DNA from: Syngnathus acus
Taxonomy: Eukaryota > Chordata > Actinopteri > Syngnathiformes > Syngnathidae
Reading direction: 5' to 3'
Assembly: GCF_901709675.1 (NCBI RefSeq)
Contig: NC_051102.1
Coordinates: forward strand, 11,727,412-11,791,411
DNA: 64,000 bases
This document shows positions 49,601 to 58,400 of the stretch, piece after piece. A model generated the notes under the pieces. It saw only the letters and a program-made list of their open reading frames with translations, had not been told where the DNA came from and searched no databases. Both the position numbers and the translations under genes were made by a program. The stretch's first letter is position 1. Each line of letters begins with the position of its first letter.

Positions 49601-51634
49601 GCACCTTTCTGCAAACAGAACAGCCATTACAGCACATGTATCCCAGCCTGTAGTCCAACCTGCAGATTTTTGAACGCTCCACCACATTGTAATGACAGTG
49701 GGCTTTGTGAGCCGGGTTGCGTGTGTGATGACGGCTATGTGCTGAAATTTGGTCTTTGTGTGCCAATCCGACAATGTGGATGCGTGGACCGAGATGGCAA
49801 TAAATACCAAGTAAGTGACGAGCCAGAATTTCTTTGGATCGGTTGAGTGAAAGCGCGCTGCTGTTACTGTGTCGGATTTCTGTCTTTGCAGTTCGGGCAA
49901 GTTTGGTATAGCGAACACTGCAGTCGGAAATGTAGATGTGAGCGGGAAGATGACGGTGGGGAGATTGATTGTGATGAAGAAGAGTGTGACAGAAATGCCG
50001 TTTGCCTCCAACATGAAGAGGGACATTATTACTGCCAGAAAACAAGTACTGTCTGTGCATTATTCAAGAGCTCATAGCTGGTCAGGCATTTTATATTTCT
50101 AATCAATTCCACATTTTTATTTTGTGTCACACAACAGCTTTTGATGAATGTACAATCAATGAAGACTCTGGCTACAGGACTTTTGACAACATGAAGCATG
50201 GCTTTGAGGGAGAACACGCGTATGTGCTGGTCCAAACCAAAAACTTGCCTAGTAATATCCAGGACGTTTACATCGAGGGGATCAATACACCCGATGATGA
50301 TGATGATGATGATGATGATAGTAGTGAAGAAGACCACGACCGCGATCATGACAACAACGATAGTGACGATGAAAGCAATGAGCATGAAGGACACCACGGA
50401 TTGCAGAGCCTCAAAATGAAAGTGTACAATCATACCGTGGAGTTCAAGCAGTTTCGGAAGTTGTTTGTGAGTTTCCACGCCCTTTCAATTGATGGATCAG
50501 ATCTGATTGTTCCAAAGTTGTTCCTGCTTTCCTATAGGTGGATGGACAGAGAACCAAGACACCTGTTTCACCGTCTCTTGGTCTAAAGATTATCAAGAAT
50601 TCCGCTCACATTTATCTCAATACAGACTTTGGTCTTTCCGTAAAGTTTGACGGTCAAAGTGACGCAGGTGAGTTTCTTTTTCTTTTTAATGCTCTAAAAC
50701 ACCAACAATGTCACCATTTTTATATTGGGACTTGGTGTGACTGAATATTCTAGACAGCTACATGCTACTGCAGCCAAATTGCCTCATGGGTGTTAATTGC
50801 CACACACAATTCTACAAATTATTTCTCCAATCCAGAATCATATTTCTCTTTGCTGTGAAGTCAAGTCGTCTTGCTATTATCATCATCATCGGTTTAAAGT
50901 CCGCTTTCCAGGCGCCGCTGGGTTGGACTGGATTCTCGATATGGCTTTCTTCCACCGGGGACGGTGCATGGCCATCTCGTGGTTGAGAGTGCCTATACTG
51001 AGAAAATCTTTGGAGCAAAACTTTTTACAGTCGGATGCCCTTCCTGACACCAACCCAAGGGGAAATTGATTTTCTGTAGGGGTTGACTCCCTTAGCCCAT
51101 TCCTCTCCCGAGGAGCCCACTGGGCAGTGGTACTATTTAACCCATAGTTGGGGATTTATTATCATCACATGAAAACCATAAAGGGTTGTCCCGTGCTTCC
51201 AATCCTTGACTTAACCGTTGACACAAAATAAGGACTTCCTCAATTCTTGTCGCTCCTTGTTTCCTAAAAAAACAAACCCAAAGAAATGTTACTTTAATCA
51301 ACTCACATCCTCTTCTCAGACACTTAAGTTTGAAAAGGTGTCATGAGAGAGGATCTGAACAGTCTCAGCAATTTGTTTCCGGAAAACTTTAGAAGAAGAC
51401 GAAAAAGACCGACCTATTTCAGAGACGATAGGACAGACTCGACTGTAACTATATGTATCCAAGCCTCAAATCAAACGCTTTGTTCCCGCAGAAATAACTC
51501 TACCGCGGACATACAAACGGAAGCTGGGGGGCCTGTGTGGAAACTTTGACGGTCGAATCTTGAATGACCGGATGAAACCGGATGGCACGCTGGCCCAGAC
51601 GCTTCAAGAGTTTGGAGAAAGTTGGAGAGTGTGA
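41032..51634 (+). CDS. zonadhesin-like secreted MAM/VWD/mucin protein (29 exons)
   Basis: Joining 29 exons (41032-41111, 41182-41234, 41322-41396, 41865-42079, 42158-42230, 42442-42842, 43139-43676, 43842-44041, 44113-44505, 44585-44877, 44981-45243, 45317-45382, 45517-45654, 45740-45996, 46077-46161, 46241-46306, 46399-46533, 46619-46875, 46983-47067, 47174-47416, 47519-47659, 48047-48303, 48372-48456, 48533-49354, 49602-49810, 49892-50045, 50138-50466, 50538-50667, 51492-51634) gives one frame of 6186 bases, 2061 residues. Order: signal peptide, short MAM, VWD1 with C8 and TIL, VWD2 with C8, three MAM domains, Thr/Pro mucin region, TIL/VWC, terminal VWD. No membrane segment follows, so secretion is expected. 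MAM and VWD modules in zonadhesin-type proteins mediate extracellular adhesion and multimerisation. Mammalian zonadhesin has MAM-mucin-VWD order and a membrane anchor, so this is a relative, not an ortholog by architecture. Confidence 0.88.
41322..42230 (+). CDS. exons 3-5: eroded first MAM domain
   Basis: Three exons (75, 215 and 73 bases) have phases 1-1, 1-0 and 0-1, matching the three intact MAM domains downstream (about 138, 257 and 85 bases). Recognisable pieces are [24 protein letters not shown] and a C-terminal [13 protein letters not shown]. The usual TGPSSDHT block and the FWYHMYG extension are missing or altered, so the fold may be shortened. Residues about 45-165 of the protein. 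Confidence 0.75.
42442..44041 (+). CDS. exons 6-8: VWD1, C8 and TIL module
   Basis: Exon 6 carries a Cys-rich segment ([10 protein letters not shown]) and the VWD start ([20 protein letters not shown]), with the usual GDPHY replaced. Exon 7 (538 bases) carries CGLCGNFN and then a C8 domain with conserved Cys spacing. Exon 8 is a TIL domain ([14 protein letters not shown] through [10 protein letters not shown]). The CGLC motif expected for disulfide-linked assembly is intact. In VWD2 the equivalent of exon 7 is split into two exons, so an intron was lost here or gained there. Confidence 0.85.
44113..45243 (+). CDS. exons 9-11: VWD2 and C8
   Basis: Exon 9 begins with a VWC-like Cys segment and then the canonical VWD start [16 protein letters not shown]. 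Exon 10 carries VNKSDAGLP and CGLCGTYSD; exon 11 is a C8 domain (PHWATGSVC end). The exon 9 donor is read as GTCAGT at 44506, because only that gives the phase needed for the next exon. The more consensus-like GTAAGA four bases later would break the frame. The acceptor of exon 11 follows a CCCT tandem tract. This is the best preserved VWD of the protein. Confidence 0.85.
45317..46161 (+). CDS. exons 12-15: linker and MAM2
   Basis: A 22-residue Thr/Pro-rich linker exon (45317-45382) is followed by a three-exon MAM domain: 45517-45654 ([21 protein letters not shown]), 45740-45996 ([19 protein letters not shown]) and 46077-46161 (SDVAIDDIS). Phases are 1-1, 1-0 and 0-1. All landmark MAM residues are present. 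Confidence 0.88.
46241..47067 (+). CDS. exons 16-19: linker and MAM3
   Basis: A 66-base linker exon is followed by MAM exons 46399-46533, 46619-46875 and 46983-47067, with [34 protein letters not shown] and SDVAIDDIM. The long exon is closely similar to that of MAM4, indicating duplication of the MAM-linker block. Confidence 0.88.
47174..48456 (+). CDS. exons 20-23: Thr/Pro linker and MAM4
   Basis: An 81-residue Thr/Pro/Val-rich linker (47174-47416) with several N-glycosylation sequons (NLT, NVT, NAT) precedes MAM exons 47519-47659, 48047-48303 and 48372-48456. The first MAM exon ends with T before a GTAATT donor, where the other copies end with G, so the joined codon becomes Tyr instead of Asp at the exon junction. 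A TTTTG pentanucleotide repeat lies in the intron at 47941-47981. Confidence 0.85.
47941..47981. repeat. (TTTTG)8 microsatellite in intron
   Basis: About eight copies of a TTTTG pentanucleotide sit in the intron between the first two MAM4 exons, 66 bases upstream of the exon at 48047. Confidence 0.9.
48533..49354 (+). CDS. exon 24: mucin-like Thr/Pro region with duplicated 73-residue unit
   Basis: A single 822-base exon encodes 274 residues dominated by Thr, Pro and Ser, consistent with dense O-glycosylation. A 219-base segment starting at 48741 is repeated directly from 48960, nearly identical; both copies read [21 protein letters not shown] and [18 protein letters not shown]. The duplication is an exact multiple of three and keeps the frame. 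Confidence 0.9.
49525..49596. repeat. (TC)n pyrimidine tract at an exon acceptor
   Basis: About 72 bases of pure TC end seven bases before the acceptor of exon 25 (49602). The microsatellite therefore forms the polypyrimidine tract of that exon, and its length polymorphism could affect splicing. A similar CT-rich run precedes exon 8 (about 43753-43830). Confidence 0.92.
49602..50045 (+). CDS. exons 25-26: TIL and VWC-like module
   Basis: Exon 25 is a TIL domain ([14 protein letters not shown] through [10 protein letters not shown]). Exon 26 is a VWC-like Cys segment ([11 protein letters not shown] ... CDRNAVC). The same pair of modules precedes VWD2, so this is a second TIL-VWC-VWD block. 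Confidence 0.85.
50138..51634 (+). CDS. exons 27-29: degenerate terminal VWD with acidic insert
   Basis: Exon 27 carries [20 protein letters not shown], a VWD start without the usual cysteines. It then has an acidic insertion rich in Asp, Glu, His and Ser, built on a GAT repeat at 50295-50319. Exon 28 carries [22 protein letters not shown]. Exon 29 carries [11 protein letters not shown] and ends FGESWRV followed by TGA at 51632-51634. The first Cys of CGLCG is Gly here. The protein stops at the normal end of a VWD but lacks the C8 and TIL that usually follow. Confidence 0.82.
50879..51160 (-). mobile_element. LINE 3' fragment in intron 28 of the zonadhesin-like gene
   Basis: The first 108 bases are about 95% identical to 37107-37214, again with a GAT-rich tail on the minus strand. 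The rest contains GGATGCCCTTCCTGACACCA and CCCACTGGGCAGTGGTACT, blocks familiar from fish LINE fragments. It lies in the 824-base intron between exons 28 and 29, antisense to the gene. Confidence 0.75.
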
Positions 51635-52411
51635 CAGAGTCATTGATGAGAAAAGTAACAGCCCTTTGGAAACTGCTCAGGAAGTTCTACGTTTTTATTT
51701 TCTTCACATCAAGCAAATGCTGAATCGTCAATCACGTCTTTGTTTTCAGTTCATGTCTGTACCTTGCCCGAATTCATTAAACTCGGTCGGTCGGTCGGTC
51801 GGCCGGCTCTTGCTCTACCATAACGATGCACCCTACTATTTTGTTCGAAGGGAAACTACTTTTAGATCTCTTGTCTCTTGATATGATTTTATGAAATTAG
51901 ACAATAATATATACATCAGTGCACCTTTTTCACAATCCTTTCATAGCAGCATTTGCGACTTTTTTCATTTTCCTTGTACCTATTGTGGTGCAATGATTGT
52001 TAAGGAAATGTTCAGGGAAAAACAATAATGATCCTTTTGTATGTCGGCAACACACAATAGAATACTCCACACGATGATCGCATATCTCGTTTGAGCAGTC
52101 TACCGATGGTTTAGTTTGACTTTGTTTTGTTTGTCTGTTTTTACAGGAAAACATGATACACTCGGGCTTTGTTCATAAATTGAAACCCTTATTGGAATGT
52201 GTCCTCCGGTGCCGCACTGGGATCATTAAAAAGGACCTAACCTGAAACTGCCTTCCCTCCCTCTTCAGGTGCCCAAACAAGATTGCTACCAATAGAAAGC
52301 AGAGGGGTGTGTCTCCTGAGATTTAACGATACTAATTAGTCGACGTCAAACAACAAGGAAATGAAATAGGGAAGTTGACCGCCTCGTGAGACGTGAAAAC
52401 TACAGTCAAAG
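51635..52411. other. short intergenic spacer between the two secreted-protein genes
   Basis: 777 bases separate the stop of the zonadhesin-like gene from the start codon of the microexon gene. An ATTAAA at 51776-51781, 142 bases after the stop, could be the upstream gene's polyadenylation signal. A GGTC run follows at about 51785-51803. No clear TATA box was found for the downstream gene. Its promoter, and possibly a 5' untranslated exon, should lie here. Confidence 0.5.
51776..51781 (+). terminator. possible polyadenylation signal (ATTAAA) of the zonadhesin-like gene
   Basis: ATTAAA occurs 142 bases downstream of the TGA stop and is followed by GT-rich sequence. It is the nearest variant signal after the stop. 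The assignment rests on position only. Confidence 0.35.
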
Positions 52412-52466
52412 ATGAATCTGTTTGTTTGTTATTTTTTACTATCGCTGTCTATACGGCTGATCAACG
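52412..52466 (+). CDS. exon 1 of microexon gene: signal peptide
   Basis: The ATG at 52412 encodes MNLFVCYFLLSLSIRLIN and then a G that completes the first codon of the next exon. The run of Leu, Phe, Val and Ile is a typical secretory signal core. The donor is G|GTGAGA, phase 1, the phase required by every microexon downstream. This match of phase and function is the main reason for choosing this start. Confidence 0.75.
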
Positions 52467-55400
52467 GTGAGAACTTATTCCGTATATCATGATACATATT
52501 TATTATTGACATACCTATCGAAATTCTTGTGACTTTTTTTGTTCATTTGCATACCTGTCTGTTCCTTATGTTCAAAGATGTGAGGATGGCTTGACACCAT
52601 TTCCTCTGGCCTGATCTATTTCCATAGATTTAGTTTCAGCTGGGTCATGCAGCTCTTAGAGTGCTGATTCGGGACCACGGCAACTTGTGCGTCCTTGGCC
52701 CAAAAGATATACAAAGTAGAAGAAACAGAGTGTCATCAAGCAATATGTCAATGGTATTTTTCCGCCAATTGGGTACAATTGGTTAGTGACATGGCATCCT
52801 TTTCTCTTTCATTTTTTCCAGCACAAAGTGAAACAGGTAACATCCACTACTCGAGCCTCGTACACGGTCCCACTGCCGTATTTTTATTTTTTATTTTACC
52901 GCATGTAATGGCGAATGTGTAAATCACGTCATACTGTACATTCCGAATGGAATAAATAACACGTTCTTCTTTTGACTTGTAAGCTTTGACTGCTACCACC
53001 GGACGCACACGTAACTACCACTCCTATACTTTGCACGTTGTACACTCTCAAAATGAAGCGCAAATATTCAAGGACCAAACTTCATCCAAGAAATTGTCAA
53101 TCACATATGTTTAAAGATCTTAGATGATGTCAGGTAATATTGTCCATTCATGAATTCAAATGGAATAAACAACATGTTATTGGTTTTTCTTCACTTTCAA
53201 GCTTCCACTACCAATACCACCCAAGGTAATGCTTTAAATGGGAAAAACAAAACCAAGTGTCCAATTGCATGCATATATTATTTCATAGCTTTTGAATGTA
53301 CTTTTGTACACGTACTATGTACTTTACATATTATACACCAGAAAAGTTATCTGCAGTGGAAGCTAAAACACACAAGTGCCGATTTGTGTCGAACCAAAAC
53401 TAAATAACTCCTTTTTTTTCTCCTCTAATCTTCAGCAACCAGAAGCACTGGTAAGCTCCAACAGCAATCCACATCATAACCTTCCGCATTATCCCATAGC
53501 CAATGTACTTTCTGTACTGTACATCAAAAAATTAATAATGGAAATAATGATGTTTTCTTTTCTATAGAATTAGCTACCATCAGCGCAGGTAACCCTCTCA
53601 CACTGACTGTATATTTAACAGCGGGGGGTTGAACTTTTTTTAATCATCTAATATCTGATGTGCACATACACAATACTAAATTCAGAAATCAATTATTGAA
53701 ACTTTGATATTTTTCTCTTTTATATAATTGTCAGCTACCAACAGCCCAGGTAACTTATCTGTCTATTTTTACAGACGTGGTTTGAAGGTTTTTTTTCTAA
53801 ACTGATGCCTGATGAACACATAACGTAACATTCAGAAATGAGTATTTTCTTTTCTTCTATATAAGTTTCAGGTACCAACAGACCAGGTAACCTCTCACAC
53901 TTGCTGTGTATTTTACAGCAATGGTTTGAACTTTTTATAATCATCTAATATCTGCTAGTATCTGATGTACAAATAACGTAAAACTGCACAGTCAGAAATA
54001 ACTAAAATACTGTACATTTTGTGCTGTGCTTTCAAAAATCGATAATGGAAATGTTTTAATTCTTCTATAGAATTAACTACCATCAGCACAGGTAACTTCT
54101 CACACTGTATATTTTACAGCAGTAGTTTGAACGTTTTTGAATCATCTGATATCTGATGTACAGATAACGTAAAATTGTACATCCGGAAACTAACTAATAA
54201 TTAAAATAATTATGGGGGGGTTTTTTTCGATTTTCAGCTACCATCAGCACAGGTAACCTATCACACCTTCTGCATATTTTACAGCAATAATTGAAATAAT
54301 AATAATTAATAATCGAAATAATAATTAATGATTTTTCTCTTTTTATTTTTTTCCAGCTACCAACAGCCCAGGTAACGTATCACATCTACTGTCTTTTTTT
54401 ACAGGAATGGTTCAAAGGGTTTTTTCTCACCTAATGCCTGATGTACACATAACGTCGTACTCCTTTCAGAAATGAACTAAGAATTGTAAGAATAATCATT
54501 TTTCTCTTTTTATTTTTTTCCAGCTACCAACAGCGCAGGTAACATATCACATCTACTGTCTATTTTGAAGGTTTTTTTTTCTCACCTAATGCCTGATGTA
54601 CACATAACGTAGTACTCCATTCAGAAATGAACTACTAATCGTAAGAACAATCATTTTTCCCTTTTTATTTTTTTTCAGCTACCATCAGCACAGGTAACCA
54701 ATCACACCTTCTGCATATTTTACAGCAATAATTGAAATAATAATAATTAATAATCGAAAAAATAATAATTGATGATTTTTCTTTATTTTTTTGCAGCTAC
54801 CAACAGCACAGGTAACGTATCACATCTACTGTCTAATTTTACAGGAATGTTTGAAGGGTCTTTTTTCCTCACCTAATACTCCATTAAGAAATTAACTAAT
54901 AATTGAAATAATAATAATTGTTCTCTTTTTTTTTTTTTTTTCAGCTACCAACAGCGCAGGTAATGTCTCACGCCTACTGTCTAATTTTTACAGGAATGGT
55001 TCAAAGGGTTTTTTCTCACCCTAATGCCTGATGTACACATAACGTCGTACTCCATTCAGAAATGAACTAATAATCGTAACAATAATCACTTTTCTCTTAT
55101 TTTTTTCCAGCTACCAACAGCCCAGGTAAGGTATCACATCTACTGTCTATTTTTACGGGAATGGTTTGAAGTTTTTTTTCTCACCTAATGCCTGATGTAC
55201 ACATAACGTAATACTCCATTCAGAAATTAACTAATAATCGAAGTAATAACAATTTTTCTCGTTCTTTTTCTTTCAGCTACCAACAGCGGCGGTAACGTAT
55301 CACATCTACTGTCTATTTTTACAGGAATGGTTTAAAGGTTTTTTTCTCACCTAATGCCTGATGTACACATAACGTCGTACTCCATTCAGAAATGAACTAA

Positions 55401-58400
55401 GAATTGTAAGAATAATCATTTTTCTCTTTTTATTTTTTTCCAGCTACCAACAGCGCAGGTAACATATCACATCTACTGTCTATTTTGAAGGTTTTTTTTT
55501 CTCACCTAATGCCTGATGTACACATAACGTAGTACTCCATTCAGAAATGAACTAATAATCGTAAGAATAATCAGTTTTCTCTTTTTATTTTTTTTCAGCT
55601 ACCATCAGCACAGGTAACCAATCACACCTTCTGCATATTTTACAGCAATAATTGAAATAATAATAATTAATAATCGAAAAAATAATAATTGATGATTTTT
55701 TCTTTATTTTTTTTCAGCTACCAACAGCCCAGGTAATGTATCACATCTACTGTCTATTTTTACAGGAATGGTTTAAAGGTTTTTTTCTCACCTAATGCCT
55801 GATGTACACATAACGTCGTACTCCATTCAGAAATGAACTAAGAATTGTAAGAATAATCATTTTTCTCTTTTTATTTTTTTCCAGCTACCAACAGCGCAGG
55901 TAACATATCACATCTACTGTCTATTTTGAAGGTTTTTTTTTCTCACCTAATGCCTGATGTACACATAACGTAGTACTCCATTCAGAAATGAACTACTAAT
56001 CGTAAGAACAATCATTTTTCCCTTTTTATTTTTTTTCAGCTACCATCAGCACAGGTAACCAATCACACCTTCTGCATATTTTACAGCAATAATTGAAATA
56101 ATAATAATTAATAATCGAAAAAATAATAATTGATGATTTTTCTTTATTTTTTTGCAGCTACCAACAGCACAGGTAACGTATCACATCTACTGTCTAATTT
56201 TACAGGAATGTTTGAAGGGTCTTTTTTCCTCACCTAATACTCCATTAAGAAATTAACTAATAATTGAAATAATAATAATTGTTCTTTTTTTTTTTTTTTC
56301 AGCTACCAACAGCGCAGGTAATGTCTCACGCCTACTGTCTAATTTTTACAGGAATGGTTCAAAGGGTTTTTTCTCACCCTAATGCCTGATGTACACATAA
56401 CGTCGTACTCCATTCAGAAATGAACTAATAATCGTAACAATAATCACTTTTCTCTTTTTATTTTTTTCCAGCTACCAACAGCCCAGGTAACGTATCACAT
56501 CTACTGTCTATTTTTACGGGAATGGTTTGAAGTTTTTTTTCTCACCTAATGCCTGATGTACACATAACGTAATACTCCATTCAGAAATTAACTAATAATC
56601 GAAGTAATAACAATTTTTCTCGTTCTTTTTCTTTCAGCTACCAACAGCGGCGGTAACGTATCACATCTACTGTCTATTTTTACAGGAATGGTTTAAAGGT
56701 TTTTTTCTCACCTAATGCCTGATGTACACATAACGTCGTACTCCATTCAGAAATGAACTAAGAATTGTAAGAATAATCATTTTTCTCTTTTTATTTTTTT
56801 TCAGCTACCATCAGCACAGGTAACCAATCACACCTTCTGCATATTTTACAGCAATAATTGAAATAATAATAATTAATAATCGAAAAAATAATAATTGATG
56901 ATTTTTTCTTTATTTTTTTTCAGCTACCATCAGCACAGGTAACCAATCACACCTTCTGCATATTTTACAGCAATAATTGAAATAATAATAATTAATAATC
57001 GAAAAAATAATAATTGATGATTTTTTCTTTATTTTTTTGCAGCTACCAACAGCGGCGGTAACGTATCACATCTACTGTCTATTTTTACAGGAATGGTTTA
57101 AAGGTTTTTTTCTCACCTAATGCCTGATGTACACATAACGTCGTACTCCATTCAGAAATGAACTAAGAATTGTAAGAATAATCATTTTTCTCTTTTTATT
57201 TTTTTCCAGCTACCAACAGCGCAGGTAACATATCACATCTACTGTCTATTTTGAAGGGTTTTTTTTCTCACCTAATGCCTGATGTACACATAACGTAGTA
57301 CTCCATTCAGAAATGAACTACTAATCGTAAGAACAATCATTTTTCCCTTTTTATTTTTTTCAGCTACCATCAGCACAGGTAACCAATCACACCTTCTGCA
57401 TATTTTACAGCAATAATTGAAATAATAATAATTAATAATCGAAAAAATAATAATTGATGATTTTTTCTTTATTTTTTTGCAGCTACCAACAGCACAGGTA
57501 ACGTATCACATCTACTGTCTAATTTTACAGGAATGTTTGAAGGGTCTTTTTTCCTCACCTAATACTCCATTAAGAAATTAACTAATAATTGAAATAATAA
57601 TAATTGTTCTCTTTTTTTTTTTTTTCAGCTACCAACAGCGCAGGTAATGTCTCACGCCTACTGTCTAATTTTTACAGGAATGGTTCAAAGGGTTTTTTCT
57701 CACCCTAATGCCTGATGTACACATAACGTCGTACTCCATTCAGAAATGAACTAATAATCGTAACAATAATCACTTTTCTCTTTTTATTTTTTTCCAGCTA
57801 CCAACAGCCCAGGTAACGTATCACATCTACTGTCTATTTTTACGGGAATGGTTTGAAGTTTTTTTTCTCACCTAATGCCTGATGTACACATAACGTAATA
57901 CTCCATTCAGAAATTAACTAATAATCGAAGTAATAACAATTTTTCTCGTTCTTTTTCTTTCAGCTACCAACAGCGGCGGTAACGTATCACATCTACTGTC
58001 TATTTTTACAGGAATGGTTTAAAGGTTTTTTTCTCACCTAATGCCTGATGTACACATAACGTCGTACTCCATTCAGAAATGAACTAAGAATTGTAAGAAT
58101 AATCATTTTTCTCTTTTTATTTTTTTCCAGCTACCAACAGCGCAGGTAACATATCACATCTACTGTCTATTTTGAAGGGTTTTTTTTCTCACCTAATGCC
58201 TGATGTACACATAACGTAGTACTCCATTCAGAAATGAACTACTAATCGTAAGAACAATCATTTTTCCCTTTTTATTTTTTTTCAGCTACCATCAGCACAG
58301 GTAACCAATCACACCTTCTGCATATTTTACAGCAATAATTGAAATAATAATAATTAATAATCGAAAAAATAATAATTGATGATTTTTTCTTTATTTTTTT

